Of a stretch of 64,000 nucleotides of DNA, positions 54,622 to 63,866 are shown piece by piece; position 1 is the first letter of the stretch, and each line of letters begins with the position of its first letter. The notes under the pieces were generated by a model. That model did not search any database. It was not told the DNA's origin and saw only the letters and a list, made by a program, of their open reading frames with translations. Made by a program: the position numbers and the translations under genes. This stretch comes from Rhizobium leguminosarum (GTDB lineage Bacteria > Pseudomonadota > Alphaproteobacteria > Rhizobiales > Rhizobiaceae): positions 1,426,001 through 1,490,000 of the forward strand of contig NZ_CP016286.1 in NCBI RefSeq assembly GCF_001679785.1, read 5' to 3'.

Positions 54622-56456
54622 ATTGCCTCACCCAAGAGTGTTCCCGGAGAATAATGCCGTTGCCTCACTCGGATGTTCTCGAATGCCTCACGGGTTGTTA
54701 CGATCTTGTCCCCGCACCTGGTGCAAGGTGACGGAGGTAGCGAAGCCGCTCGCGAGCGCGCCCTCAATAGCGCTGTAGCGAGCGGGCGGCTTCGCGGGCG
54801 TTCATCATGTTTTCCGCGGGTTGTCGAAGGCCAACCTGGCGGTAAGAGCCTCACTGCACGACCTCTACGTTTTGCGTCTGCCGCGCGGCATCGGCGAATG
54901 GCCCGAACACCAGCGCATTGGCCTGTGTACTGCGCCAGATCTTCATTCGACGCTGCACGGTCCGAATGAGGCCGTCGGGATACACGCCGGGGTATTTGAC
55001 CTGCAAGCGTTCAAGCAACTCTCGCGAAGTTCGCCAAGGCTCCGCCTCGAACCAATCCTCGAGTTCGGCAGTGACGGCGAGTAGAGGATCGGGCCTCCGC
55101 CGCTCTCGCTTGGCCGCTGGCTTGGAGCGGGCAGTCGGTTTCACTTCACCACCACGCCAAGCAATCCGTAAGCCAGACAGAAAGTCTTCGAGCGGTAATG
55201 CCTCGCCGTCGGTGGCAGGCGGACCATCAGGCTTGTCAGCAATTTCGACCAATCTCTCTTGTGCCAGCCGTATGTCGCGGAGCAGCCGAACCGGATCGAG
55301 CGTCAGGTACATCGCCTTGAGCCGAAGGCATGTATCCTCCGGCGTGCGTGCGTCGTCAAGCAGCCGCTGATAAGGCGTGGCGGGACGATGATAGCGCTTG
55401 ATCACCTTGGCTCCGTCACGGTGCTTTTCTTTCAGCTTGAATGATGGCTGAAAGAAATTCACGAACAACCGCATTGAGGAATAAAGCTTGGCCAGCTCCC
55501 GGGTGGCTCGCAGCCCCTCGAAGCGTCGGTATCCAACGATCTTGCGCACGATCGCGCCATTCTTCTGCTCGACAAATGCCTGGTCGTTCTTTCGGTAGGG
55601 GCGGCAACGGGTGAGTTCGATATTATCTCGCAAGCAATACTCATGAACGCTCTCGTTCATGAACACACTGTCGTTGTCGGTGTCGAAGCCCAGCAGCGGG
55701 AACGGCAGCAACTTGCGCAGTTCGGTCAACGCAGTGATCAGTACCGTTTGCTCGCGAACCAGCAGCGGCGCGCATTCCGTCCAGCCCGTGGCTATATCGG
55801 TCAACACCAGCGTTTGCGAGAAGGCACCTCTCGCGTACGGGCCGGAATGAGAAACGAGATCAGCCTCGACAAAGCCGGGTGCGGGGTCATCCCAATCCGA
55901 GAACGTTCGAACGGGAACACTACGCCGAATCGCCGTTGATCCTTTCCGGCGCCGCGGACCCGTGGCGCTCGCTTTAATCTCCTTGAGGACTCGATCAATC
56001 GTCGCTGGGCTCATCGTCAAGAGTTGCCGGCGCGTCTCGCTATTCATATCGCCATGTCCATGACGTTCCATCGCTTCGATCAGTGTTGGCAACAGGGGGT
56101 GTAGTCGCTTGCCGCAAATTCGATCCGACGCCTCCCAAACAACGACGAGCGCCGCCCGCACGTCATCGCCGTAAACCCGGCGCCCTGGCCGAGGACCACC
56201 CTTCGCCGGTTCGCGTTCTCCTCGCAGCAGTCGCATCGCATGCTTGCGATGAAAGCCCGTGAGCGCCACGAACTCGTCCAACATCCTCGCCTTCTCGGCC
56301 CGCCCGCCTAACACATAGCGACAACTGATCGCCGCCACCAATTCCACACGTGTCGCCATGCTTACCTTCCTCATCAAAGCTCCCGAGGTTGATTCGTCGG
56401 GAGCAATTTAGATGAGGCAATAACCCATTCTCAGGGAGCAGTTCAGGCGAGGCAAT
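54622..56456. mobile_element. IS element with repeated ATTGCCTCA-type ends
   Basis: Left end ATTGCCTCACCC and right end (reversed) ATTGCCTCGCCT are near-inverted. Further TGCCTCAC copies lie inside the left end (about 54660 and 54684) and TGAGGCAAT inside the right end (about 56414), so each end has several binding-site-like repeats. One transposase gene lies between. No target duplication is obvious. The outer boundaries are my estimate. Confidence 0.7.
54851..56359 (-). CDS. IS transposase (integrase-core DDE type)
   Basis: The 502-residue protein (ATG 56359; GAGGAAGG upstream) begins MATRVELVAAISCRYVLGG, with a Helix-turn-helix-like start (LTGFHRKHAMRLLRG). The rve core has Asp in FVEADLVSHSG, Asp in FDTDNDSVF and Glu in AFVEQKNGAIVRK. 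The C-terminal ~120 residues are basic. The IS family is not assigned by me. Confidence 0.88.
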   Translation of the reverse strand: MATRVELVAAISCRYVLGGRAEKARMLDEFVALTGFHRKHAMRLLRGEREPAKGGPRPGRRVYGDDVRAALVVVWEASDRICGKRLHPLLPTLIEAMERHGHGDMNSETRRQLLTMSPATIDRVLKEIKASATGPRRRKGSTAIRRSVPVRTFSDWDDPAPGFVEADLVSHSGPYARGAFSQTLVLTDIATGWTECAPLLVREQTVLITALTELRKLLPFPLLGFDTDNDSVFMNESVHEYCLRDNIELTRCRPYRKNDQAFVEQKNGAIVRKIVGYRRFEGLRATRELAKLYSSMRLFVNFFQPSFKLKEKHRDGAKVIKRYHRPATPYQRLLDDARTPEDTCLRLKAMYLTLDPVRLLRDIRLAQERLVEIADKPDGPPATDGEALPLEDFLSGLRIAWRGGEVKPTARSKPAAKRERRRPDPLLAVTAELEDWFEAEPWRTSRELLERLQVKYPGVYPDGLIRTVQRRMKIWRSTQANALVFGPFADAARQTQNVEVVQ

Positions 56457-56716
56457 GCGGCGTCTCATCCTGATCGTCGCGCTATAGTTCCGTAGACATT
56501 TTTGGGCATTGTGACCAAGATCTGCGTATGAAGGCGACTAGCTGGTCCAGCCCGAGGGGTTCACTCCAATAAGGAATGAATTTTGGACGCCGATTGACAC
56601 CCGATCGCGCCTCGCATGGCTGTGATAACGTCGTTACTTCCTTGGGTAGTCCGGAAGAACTTATCCACTAAAAGAAACCACTCGCCTTTATTGCGACTAT
56701 ATGCAATTTACGCATC

Positions 56717-57043
56717 ATGAAGGGACGCCCTAAAAGAGCCGACAAAGGAACGCTTTGCGCTGACATAGAACGGATGCGCCGAGAGCACGGACTCTCGGTC
56801 GCTGGCGTTGCGAGAGCGATGGGAACCCATCCCTCATCGCTTAGCCGTGCTCTGAACGCCAAAGCCATGTCCGCTGAAATGGCACAAGCGGCCGAAGATT
56901 TCCTCAATAAACCTATTCCGCACACCCCTACTGTTGAGGATCACGAACGAGCGTTGCATATATTGCAAAAATTCCTTACAATGGTTCCAGAACTGGAGGC
57001 AGCGGTCCAAATACTGCTCGACGCAAACCGTCCGCTAAAATAG
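56717..57043 (+). CDS. Small HTH protein upstream of the IetAS-type genes
   Basis: The 108-residue product has an N-terminal helix-turn-helix (IERMRREHGLSVAGVARAMGTHPSSLSRAL, cut as LSVAGVARAMGTHPSSLSRAL) followed by a helical tail ending LDANRPLK. It reads in the same direction as the AAA ATPase gene 10 bp later, so they are one operon. It could repress the operon. No ribosome site is clear. Confidence 0.75.
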   Translation: MKGRPKRADKGTLCADIERMRREHGLSVAGVARAMGTHPSSLSRALNAKAMSAEMAQAAEDFLNKPIPHTPTVEDHERALHILQKFLTMVPELEAAVQILLDANRPLK

Positions 57044-57052
57044 GAAAAGGGC

Positions 57053-58030
57053 ATGACCGCCACCAAGCACCTTCTAGCGATGATCCAAAGCCATGTGGCG
57101 CGTGACGACCAGCGCTTCTTGGCGGTCGTTGAGCACATCGCAGAGGAGGCGAGCCGTTCCGGCAAGTTCAAGGTTGCTGGGGATATTCGGGGGCTCGTCG
57201 AGGCTGCTCGCCGAAAATCCGAGCGTAGAGACGCAAATACGGTTCCCATCGTTGCCCCGAGAGGGGAACTCGCCGGACTTCTGAAAGCATCCTATCCTGA
57301 TGTTGCCCTTTCCAATCTGATCCTCAACCCCGATCTCGACCGACGCGTCAGGAGCATCGTTCGAGAGCACAAGGACAGGCAACTTCTTGAAGCCAGGGGA
57401 CTCAACCCCCGGCGAAAGCTTCTATTTTCCGGCCCACCTGGAACTGGCAAGGGAATGACGGCAGCAGCTATCGCGGCTGAACTCGGATTGCCGCTTTTTA
57501 CGATCTTGCTCGATGGTGTCATCACCAAATTCATGGGGGAAACCGCGGGAAAACTGAGGCTCTTATTCGACGCGATGAAGGCGACGAAAGGGGTTTACTT
57601 CTTTGATGAAGTCGATGCCCTCGCCTCACGCCGAGATGCGGACAATGACATCGGTGAAGCCCGTCGAATGCTGAATTCGTTTCTCCAATTCCTGGAAGAT
57701 GACAAATCAGATAGCTTAATCGTGGCTGCGACCAACCATCGAGTTCTGCTTGATCCGGCGATTTTCAGGCGATTTCACGCCGCATTCAGTTACGCCAAAC
57801 CCACGCCGCCTGAGGCTCGTTTGATTATCTCAAATCATCTGGCGCAATTCGATCTCACAACCATCGACTGGGCTTCCATCGATGAAATAACGGACGGCCT
57901 CAGCCAGGCTGACCTGGTCGCCGTCGCTAACGATGCAGCCCGCGATGCGGTGCTCGATAACGCCTCCGAAATGACAACGGAAATCATTCTTCGGGCTATT
58001 TCTGATCGGGTAGCCTTGCACGACCTGTGA
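57053..58030 (+). CDS. AAA ATPase, IetA-like
   Basis: The 325-residue product has a ~115-residue helical N-terminus and a single AAA domain: Walker A GPPGTGKG (127-134), Walker B VYFFDEVD (181-188; Asp185, Glu186), sensor-1 Asn228 in ATNHR and Arg239/240 as arginine-finger candidates. Its closest described match that I recall is IetA of Agrobacterium Ti plasmids, the partner of the subtilisin-like IetS. It might unfold or hand over substrates to the protease, or hold it inactive. Pairing with the next gene is the main evidence. Confidence 0.85.
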   Translation: MTATKHLLAMIQSHVARDDQRFLAVVEHIAEEASRSGKFKVAGDIRGLVEAARRKSERRDANTVPIVAPRGELAGLLKASYPDVALSNLILNPDLDRRVRSIVREHKDRQLLEARGLNPRRKLLFSGPPGTGKGMTAAAIAAELGLPLFTILLDGVITKFMGETAGKLRLLFDAMKATKGVYFFDEVDALASRRDADNDIGEARRMLNSFLQFLEDDKSDSLIVAATNHRVLLDPAIFRRFHAAFSYAKPTPPEARLIISNHLAQFDLTTIDWASIDEITDGLSQADLVAVANDAARDAVLDNASEMTTEIILRAISDRVALHDL

Positions 58031-58095
58031 TGGCAGCGGGCATGCGACAGGAAACGGTATTCAATAGCCGCTTGAATCTGATACAATTTCATTTA

Positions 58096-58128
58096 TTGAC
58101 AATGCAACTGGTGCGCGACAAGTTGTCG
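58096..58128 (+). promoter_or_regulatory. Possible promoter and dyad between the ATPase and subtilase genes
   Basis: TTGACA at 58096-58101 is followed by CGACAA-G-TTGTCG (58116-58128). No clear -10 box is found, so independent transcription of the protease is only a suggestion. The two genes are separated by 124 bp, more than expected for a tightly coupled operon. Confidence 0.35.
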
Positions 58129-58154
58129 GACACTTACTCTGACAACGACTCGAT

Positions 58155-60671
58155 ATGGCACGACTTCCACATATTCACCTACGCAACACTGGTATAGTCT
58201 CCACTGAATTTCGTGCACCTCGGCGAGGCGGTCCTGGCAAGATGCCGCCGTTGGTGCCAGATCGGCCCGGGCATGCCCAAAAGCTTCGGGGAGACCTGGA
58301 AACAGCCACCGCTGCCCTTATGGGGATCAGGCGTGATCAGGCCCGATCGGGAGTTCCGCTCAATCAGCGTGGTATGGCTATCGCTATTGATAGTCGTGAC
58401 GGACCACTGTTTGTCAGCAATACGGCGCGTTCAACGACGCAAGGTTTGAAGCTGCTGACGATGCAGAGCAACAGCTCTCAACTCCCGAGGAACGAACAGG
58501 TCTTCGACACTGCAACTTTTTTTGTTTCGCTGACGACCGCTCGCTCCATGCGCACGACGCTCGACGCTTACGCCAAATGGGAGGAGAAGGAAGACGAGTT
58601 TGAAGATCTCCTTGGAGATGATGCTCGCCGACCACGCAATTTCAAGCTTTTCGAAAGTGCCTCGTCGATTAGAGAAGCTCACCTTCGCGATTACTGGACC
58701 GATGATGTAGATCGCTTTCCACGTCGGCCAGGCGACTTTACTTGGGAGGTGTGGACACGTAACGACTACGATTATCTATTTTCGAAAGTTGCTGGACAGC
58801 TTGAGGTCGATACAGAAGACCGCGCAACGCAATTCGTGGAGACAACCGTACGGAATGTAACAGCAACTCCCGAGCAGATGCGCCAGTTGGTTCGAGTGAC
58901 CGGTGCAGTCGTGGAGCTGCGAGGCGCATCATCTTTTGCTTCCGACTACATGAGCGCTCCCTCAGTCGTCAGTTCATCTGCTGTAACCTCACTAGTAGAT
59001 CGCATTGCACCGGCAGCAGCAGGCGCACCTCGGGTCACTGTGCTCGACACCGGCGTCAATTTTGCAAACGAGCTGCTGCGCGGTTCTCTGCCGAGAGGCC
59101 GGTGCCACACCGTTAGTGACGACTGGGCCATCGCTGATCACGACGGTCACGGTACAAAGATGGCGGGTGTCGCCCTCTTCGGCGATCTTTCTGAAGTTGC
59201 CTCGGGCCAGGGATCCATTCGGCTTACAACGGCGCTGGAGTCCGTCGTTGTAACCGCGCCCGAGGGCGGAATCGACATCCCCGCTCGTGACGCGATCCAA
59301 AGAGCCGTCGAATTAGTTGAGGAAGAATCCTCCGAGCGGGTGTTTTGTCTGGCGCAGACCGCGCATGATGAGCCTCAAGATGGCCGCCCGTCCTCGACTT
59401 CGGCTGCCTTGGATCAGCTTGCGTATGGAGGGGGCAAACAGCCGCGATTGTTCTGTGTCGCTGTCGGAAACGTATCTCACAGCGAAGATGAACCCTATCA
59501 AGTGGCCGATTATGCAGATCGCAATCGGCGCTTCGGCGTTCAGTCTCCTGCGCAAGCTCTGAACGCCTTGGCTGTCGGAGCGATGACATGGAAGGCGGAT
59601 GGTGACGATTTGATTGCTGGAGCCGGCGACCTCGCGCCGACCTCCCGTACATCTCAAGACTGGACCGTCACAAAAACATTCAAGCCAGATATCGTAATGG
59701 AAGGAGGAAATTTCGAGATCGATTTCGACGAGATCTTTTCTCGTCCATCGCCAGAAAACCTAGTGCTTACGACCGCTCGCGGCCCAGGGACAAAGATGTT
59801 GGCAATGACAGGTGAGACGAGCGCTGCAACGGCTGCGGCCTCTGGATTGGCCGCGAGGCTGATGGCCCGTTATCCTAAATTTCGAACGGAGACAATCCGC
59901 GGGATGATGGTTCACTGCGCGGATTGGACGCCCGAAATGCTCCGCCAGCGAACGGAGCTCGAACAGTCGTTATCTGCTAGGGACTCCTGGGCCGCACTCC
60001 TGGCTCGTTACGGCTGGGGCGTTCCTAACGAGCAGCGATTGTTCATGAGCTCAAAAAGCGACATGACGATGATCGTCGAGGATACACTCCAGCCTTTCGA
60101 GATCGGCGACTCCAATCAGGTTCGTCTCAAGGAAATGAAATACTTCAAGCTCCCCTGGCCGACACGGGAGTTGCAAGCACTCAATCAGCGGAAAGCTGAA
60201 ATGCGCGTAACGCTTTCCTACTTTGTCGAGCCTGACCCTCATGCGATCGCGCGTAATCGTCATGACCGCTATCCTTCACACCAGCTGAAGTTCGACGTCC
60301 GCCGCTTTGGCGAAACTGATGCCCGTGCGCGGCTTCGCTTCAATGAGTTGGGTGAGGATGACGACACATTCGGAGGCTCAGATGACGGTTGGATTGCTGG
60401 ATCGCGTCTTCCCCGAAAGGGAACCATCCACCACGACATTTGGCGCGGTCCTGCTTATCAACTTGCTGATCGCGACGGGATTTCCATAGCCCCGATACGA
60501 GGCTGGTGGGCTGATATCCGACACAGTGAGCGATACGCAAGATCAGTAAAGTTCTCTCTGATGGTATCGATCAAGATCCTGAATGGAGAAGCAGACATCT
60601 ACAATCCCGTCATGGCTGCTGTACCCGCGCAAGCGTTGATTGGCGCGAATGTCGCAGCCGCTAGGAGGTGA
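58155..60671 (+). CDS. Subtilisin-like serine protease, IetS-like
   Basis: The 838-residue protein has a long N-terminal region (~1-280) without a signal peptide, so it is cytoplasmic. The S8 catalytic domain is complete: Asp298 (VTVLDTG), His332 (DHDGHGTKMAG), oxyanion Asn439 (AVGNVS) and Ser556 (TGETSAAT). After ~600 a C-terminal domain of ~230 residues follows. This matches subtilisin_like_2-type proteases linked to AAA ATPases (IetAS). It overlaps the CHAT gene at its 3' end (11 bp, convergent). The start has no visible ribosome site, so it may lie elsewhere. Confidence 0.86.
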   Translation: MARLPHIHLRNTGIVSTEFRAPRRGGPGKMPPLVPDRPGHAQKLRGDLETATAALMGIRRDQARSGVPLNQRGMAIAIDSRDGPLFVSNTARSTTQGLKLLTMQSNSSQLPRNEQVFDTATFFVSLTTARSMRTTLDAYAKWEEKEDEFEDLLGDDARRPRNFKLFESASSIREAHLRDYWTDDVDRFPRRPGDFTWEVWTRNDYDYLFSKVAGQLEVDTEDRATQFVETTVRNVTATPEQMRQLVRVTGAVVELRGASSFASDYMSAPSVVSSSAVTSLVDRIAPAAAGAPRVTVLDTGVNFANELLRGSLPRGRCHTVSDDWAIADHDGHGTKMAGVALFGDLSEVASGQGSIRLTTALESVVVTAPEGGIDIPARDAIQRAVELVEEESSERVFCLAQTAHDEPQDGRPSSTSAALDQLAYGGGKQPRLFCVAVGNVSHSEDEPYQVADYADRNRRFGVQSPAQALNALAVGAMTWKADGDDLIAGAGDLAPTSRTSQDWTVTKTFKPDIVMEGGNFEIDFDEIFSRPSPENLVLTTARGPGTKMLAMTGETSAATAAASGLAARLMARYPKFRTETIRGMMVHCADWTPEMLRQRTELEQSLSARDSWAALLARYGWGVPNEQRLFMSSKSDMTMIVEDTLQPFEIGDSNQVRLKEMKYFKLPWPTRELQALNQRKAEMRVTLSYFVEPDPHAIARNRHDRYPSHQLKFDVRRFGETDARARLRFNELGEDDDTFGGSDDGWIAGSRLPRKGTIHHDIWRGPAYQLADRDGISIAPIRGWWADIRHSERYARSVKFSLMVSIKILNGEADIYNPVMAAVPAQALIGANVAAARR

Positions 60672-62526
60672 TATGAGCCCGCCCTAAAGAGCGAGCCATC
60701 ACGTCACCGTGCAGAATATAGGCATAGGGCGTCGCTGAAGTTTCGCGACAGGCCTTTCGGGCATCTCGGAGCGCTTCCCCTAAGGGTTTCTGATCACCCA
60801 GAAAAGATTCAAGGGTGCCCTTGATCAAACTGGAAGCGTACTCATCCTGTACGATCCATAGGGGCGCGAGAACCGCACCGAATCCGTTTCCAATAAGAGC
60901 GGAAGCCCATCCATTTTCTGACTCCAGCTCCAAAGTCGACGCGCCGACTTTGCAGGCATTCAGCACTACGAAACTTCGATCTCGTCTGCCCAGTTTCACA
61001 CCGCTTTGCTTCACTTCGTCAACCGCCAACGGGCGATCTGTCATTTCGATATTGGCGCCGCGGGTTTGATCCCCATTTGCGCCATGTCCGGCGAAGTGAA
61101 GAAGTTGAACAGCTGTTGAATTCGGAGGGTTTTCCAGCAAATCCAAGAATGCTTCGGCTGTAGGCTTGTGAGCGATCGCCCCAAACCGATCGGTTAGCCA
61201 CTTGCCCTCCGCCAAGGCAGCTGGCAGCGTGTCACCGCGTCCATAATCCGGAACGAAAGAGGCGATCGTACCGGCCCTAAACTCGTAGGACGCTTCGCGC
61301 TCACCCACGCGCCACCTCGCGATCGGGTGGTTCATAAAAAGATGGTCAAGCTCGACGTTCGCATCCGGTTCCGACGGCCACATCAGCTCCCAAGGCACGA
61401 GCGGCTCCTCAGAATAAATCTGGATGGGAAACGACGCACCGGAGGCCTCAACAAGTTTCAGATACTGAGCTCTGAAGTCGGAAGGCATTTTCTTCCACAA
61501 GTCTTCTCCGACGGATCGGAAAGTCCTTTTCAGCGCATCCTTATCCAGTTTCCCACAGCGACTGAAAAGCTGCTGCACGAAAGATTGGCGAGACGAGCCC
61601 AGGTTAATCGTACCGCTCGTGGTTTTCTTTTCGCCGTCTGCGATTTTTGAATAGCCCGACCATCGAAATAGACCATCGGATGTGTTTCCGTCGTGGTGAA
61701 TGAAAATGCTCAATTCGGCGGACGGCATGTTCCTTCTGATCTCTGCAGGATTTGTGAACCCTGCCTGAGGTTTGGGGTCCGGTTCAGCCACCGAAATATT
61801 AGAGCTATCTTGCACGACCTCAAAGACTCGTCGCGCCTCGCCACAACGGCGCCCCTCAAACATGAAGTTCGCATCAACTTGTACTATGCCAGCTTCCACG
61901 GCGTGCTCGTTCACAACGACATCGAACAACGCAGCTTGAGAACGTCCGGCTCTTTTTACCTGTATGACCTTTGTGAACTGGTTGTCGGCGAAATCTAAGT
62001 GCAACGAGGTCAGGATGACTTCGACTTCGAAAGCCTCCCATCCCGTCGGCAATCCCCCGAAATCAGACGGTCCTCCGCTTGTCTTACCATCCGGATAGAC
62101 TTCAAGCCCAACCTTGATCGCTACCTCTGCGCCAACACGAAGCTCGCCGAGGGCCTTGATGTGCGGGTGTCGTTGAACCGTTTCGCCCGCGTCCTTGCCA
62201 TCCTGGGCCCCTTCGCCCAACCTATTAAAGGCAGTGTCGAAAGCGTCGCGCTGGTTTGCTGGGCGAAATACGCCTACGACCTCAACATTAGCTTCCAGTC
62301 GACGGATCATCGGATGCTTTTCAAACAAATCTAGAAGAAAAGCCTTCGCAGCCTCTGACGCAACCTCCGCGTACAGATCGCCAAATCCTTCGTTGAACGA
62401 CAGACGGATCGTGCGAAGAGCTCCCGGAAACTCGCGCTGAAAGAATTCGATGGTCGCTTCCCACTCTCGACTTGGAAGCGAAACGGTGGGGCTGCCGAAA
62501 TTTGCGGCGGTTCGTCGGGAGGTCAT
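60661..62526 (-). CDS. CHAT-domain caspase-like protease
   Basis: The 621-residue product starts at ATG 62526 (AAGGG upstream). The C-terminal ~180 residues are a CHAT peptidase with the His/Cys dyad: His481 in LLHFAGHGANG and Cys525 in FVVLNACKVGAST, then GNGFGAVLAPLW. The region before (~260-400) has helical features common in CHAT effectors. Residues ~15-240 have no domain I recognise; one segment (GWEAFEVEVILTSLHLDF) may be a beta-sandwich. CHAT proteases in bacteria are often effectors of cell-suicide defence. It is in one operon with the disrupted gene at 62528-62968, one base apart. Confidence 0.85.
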   Translation of the reverse strand: MTSRRTAANFGSPTVSLPSREWEATIEFFQREFPGALRTIRLSFNEGFGDLYAEVASEAAKAFLLDLFEKHPMIRRLEANVEVVGVFRPANQRDAFDTAFNRLGEGAQDGKDAGETVQRHPHIKALGELRVGAEVAIKVGLEVYPDGKTSGGPSDFGGLPTGWEAFEVEVILTSLHLDFADNQFTKVIQVKRAGRSQAALFDVVVNEHAVEAGIVQVDANFMFEGRRCGEARRVFEVVQDSSNISVAEPDPKPQAGFTNPAEIRRNMPSAELSIFIHHDGNTSDGLFRWSGYSKIADGEKKTTSGTINLGSSRQSFVQQLFSRCGKLDKDALKRTFRSVGEDLWKKMPSDFRAQYLKLVEASGASFPIQIYSEEPLVPWELMWPSEPDANVELDHLFMNHPIARWRVGEREASYEFRAGTIASFVPDYGRGDTLPAALAEGKWLTDRFGAIAHKPTAEAFLDLLENPPNSTAVQLLHFAGHGANGDQTRGANIEMTDRPLAVDEVKQSGVKLGRRDRSFVVLNACKVGASTLELESENGWASALIGNGFGAVLAPLWIVQDEYASSLIKGTLESFLGDQKPLGEALRDARKACRETSATPYAYILHGDVMARSLGRAHITS

Positions 62527-62527
62527 T

Positions 62528-62968
62528 TCAGGTCCCTTCAGGGCCGACGACTGCAAACACGTCCGAAGCAGGCTTAGTGTCTTCTCCGTCAACAACTACC
62601 CGATAAGACCCAGGCTTCAATATGACCTTACACTCATGCTGCTCACCATTTAGACGCATTGTCGCCTTCTCTGCAAAGCTTGAATCATCCTCAAGGTAGA
62701 ACCTAGCGACAAGAGTTTGTCGATATGCGGTTGGATGGGCGACGATCTTAACCTCTTCAGCGGCGTCATAGATATCGGATACATCTAGCCCTATGCGATC
62801 CTGGCGCTGTGTGTCTCTGTACTTGGCGGTATCAATCACCGCGGCCGTTAGAAGCCCCCGGAGATGTTCCAGGGCGCCGGTCACTCCTGGAAGCGCTGAG
62901 TGAGTATCGGAGATATATGTTGCCGCACTAGGATGCACATCGAACGGGAGCGCGGAAACCTGCGGAAC
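62528..62968 (-). pseudogene. CHAT partner gene, N-terminus removed by IS66 insertion
   Basis: From the IS66 left end at 62969, the minus-strand frame reads about 146 residues (VPQVSALPFDVHPSAATYI ... DVFAVVGPEGT). The last ~75 residues look like a beta domain (ARFYLEDDSSFAEKATMRL, GSYRVVVDGED). The stop is one base before the CHAT start. The start is missing; it should continue on the far side of the IS outside the window. No family is recognised. Confidence 0.7.
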
Positions 62969-63047
62969 GTAAGCGCACAATTCCCCGCACCTGTTCACTG
63001 AACGGCGAATGAGGGAGTCTGTGTCCACAAGGGAGACTGTGGACACA

Positions 63048-63488
63048 ATGACATTGGATAACTTGAAGGGCTCAGGGGGTCTTCGGGCAGTGAAGGTTCT
63101 TCCCAACGGGAAGCGGCGTTTCGATCCGGTCGAGAAAGACCGGCTGATCGACGCCGCAATGAAGCCCGGCGTATCGGTTGCCCGTCTGGCACTGGCGCAC
63201 GGCGTCAACGCCAATCAGTTACGCAACTGGGTGAAGCTTCGCCGAGATCGGCAGGCCCAGGGTAGTTTGACGGCTGCTGCAGGGCAGGAAACGTCGGCCT
63301 TTGTTCCTGTGGTTGCAGCGTCGCCGATTGCGCGGCAGCCCGACATGCCGGCCCGGCCATCATCGGCAGGAATGCGGCTGATGGCGTCTTTGCCAAATGG
63401 TGTGCGGCTTGAGCTTGAGGATGTGGATGAGCGGGCTCTTTCGGCGATGATCGAAATTCTGGGGCGGTGCAATGTTCCGGCTGGCTGA
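63048..63488 (+). CDS. tnpA: IS66-family accessory protein TnpA
   Basis: The 146-residue product starts at ATG 63048. It has an HTH of the IS3/IS66 orfA kind (DAAMKPGVSVARLALAHGVNANQLRNW, cut as KPGVSVARLALAHGVNANQL). It is needed for IS66 transposition. It overlaps tnpB by 17 bp. Confidence 0.92.
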   Translation: MTLDNLKGSGGLRAVKVLPNGKRRFDPVEKDRLIDAAMKPGVSVARLALAHGVNANQLRNWVKLRRDRQAQGSLTAAAGQETSAFVPVVAASPIARQPDMPARPSSAGMRLMASLPNGVRLELEDVDERALSAMIEILGRCNVPAG

Positions 63489-63825
63489 CGATCTTCGCGT
63501 CTATCTTCACCGGGACCCGATCGACTTTCGTGCGGGGATCAACAGCCTGGCGATCCTGGTCGAGCAGTCGATGGGCCTGAGCCCGTTCGAGCGTGCTGTC
63601 TTTGTCTTTTGCAACCGCCGGCGCACCCGGATGAAGCTCCTGTTCTTCGAGCGGTCAGGGTTCGTGCTTGTATTGAAAGCCTTGTCCGAAGACCGGTTTC
63701 GCTGGCCCCGCCGCGAGGCGCCGGTCGTGACGCTCGATACCGAACAGTTGCGCTGGCTGCTTGACGGCATCGATCTCGACGCGATGGTGCGCCATCCTGT
63801 TCGGCAATATGAGTTTGTCGGCTGA
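63472..63825 (+). CDS. tnpB: IS66-family accessory protein TnpB
   Basis: The 117-residue protein has VYLHRDPIDFRAGINSL and FCNRRRTRMKLLFFERSGFVL, the IS66 Orf2 signature. Its start lies inside tnpA, so the two are translationally coupled. Confidence 0.94.
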   Translation: MFRLADDLRVYLHRDPIDFRAGINSLAILVEQSMGLSPFERAVFVFCNRRRTRMKLLFFERSGFVLVLKALSEDRFRWPRREAPVVTLDTEQLRWLLDGIDLDAMVRHPVRQYEFVG

Positions 63826-63866
63826 AGGCTGTTGACGGAGCGGGGCGGCTCAGATTCAAAGCTACG

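Noticed and set aside
54622..56456. Recurring TGAGGCAAT/ATTGCCTCA as a CRISPR or iteron array
   Set aside because: The copies are few, irregularly spaced, inverted at the two ends and flank a transposase gene, so they are IS ends.
58096..58101. TTGACA as a confident promoter for the subtilase
   Set aside because: No -10 box at the right distance. Kept only as a low-confidence site.
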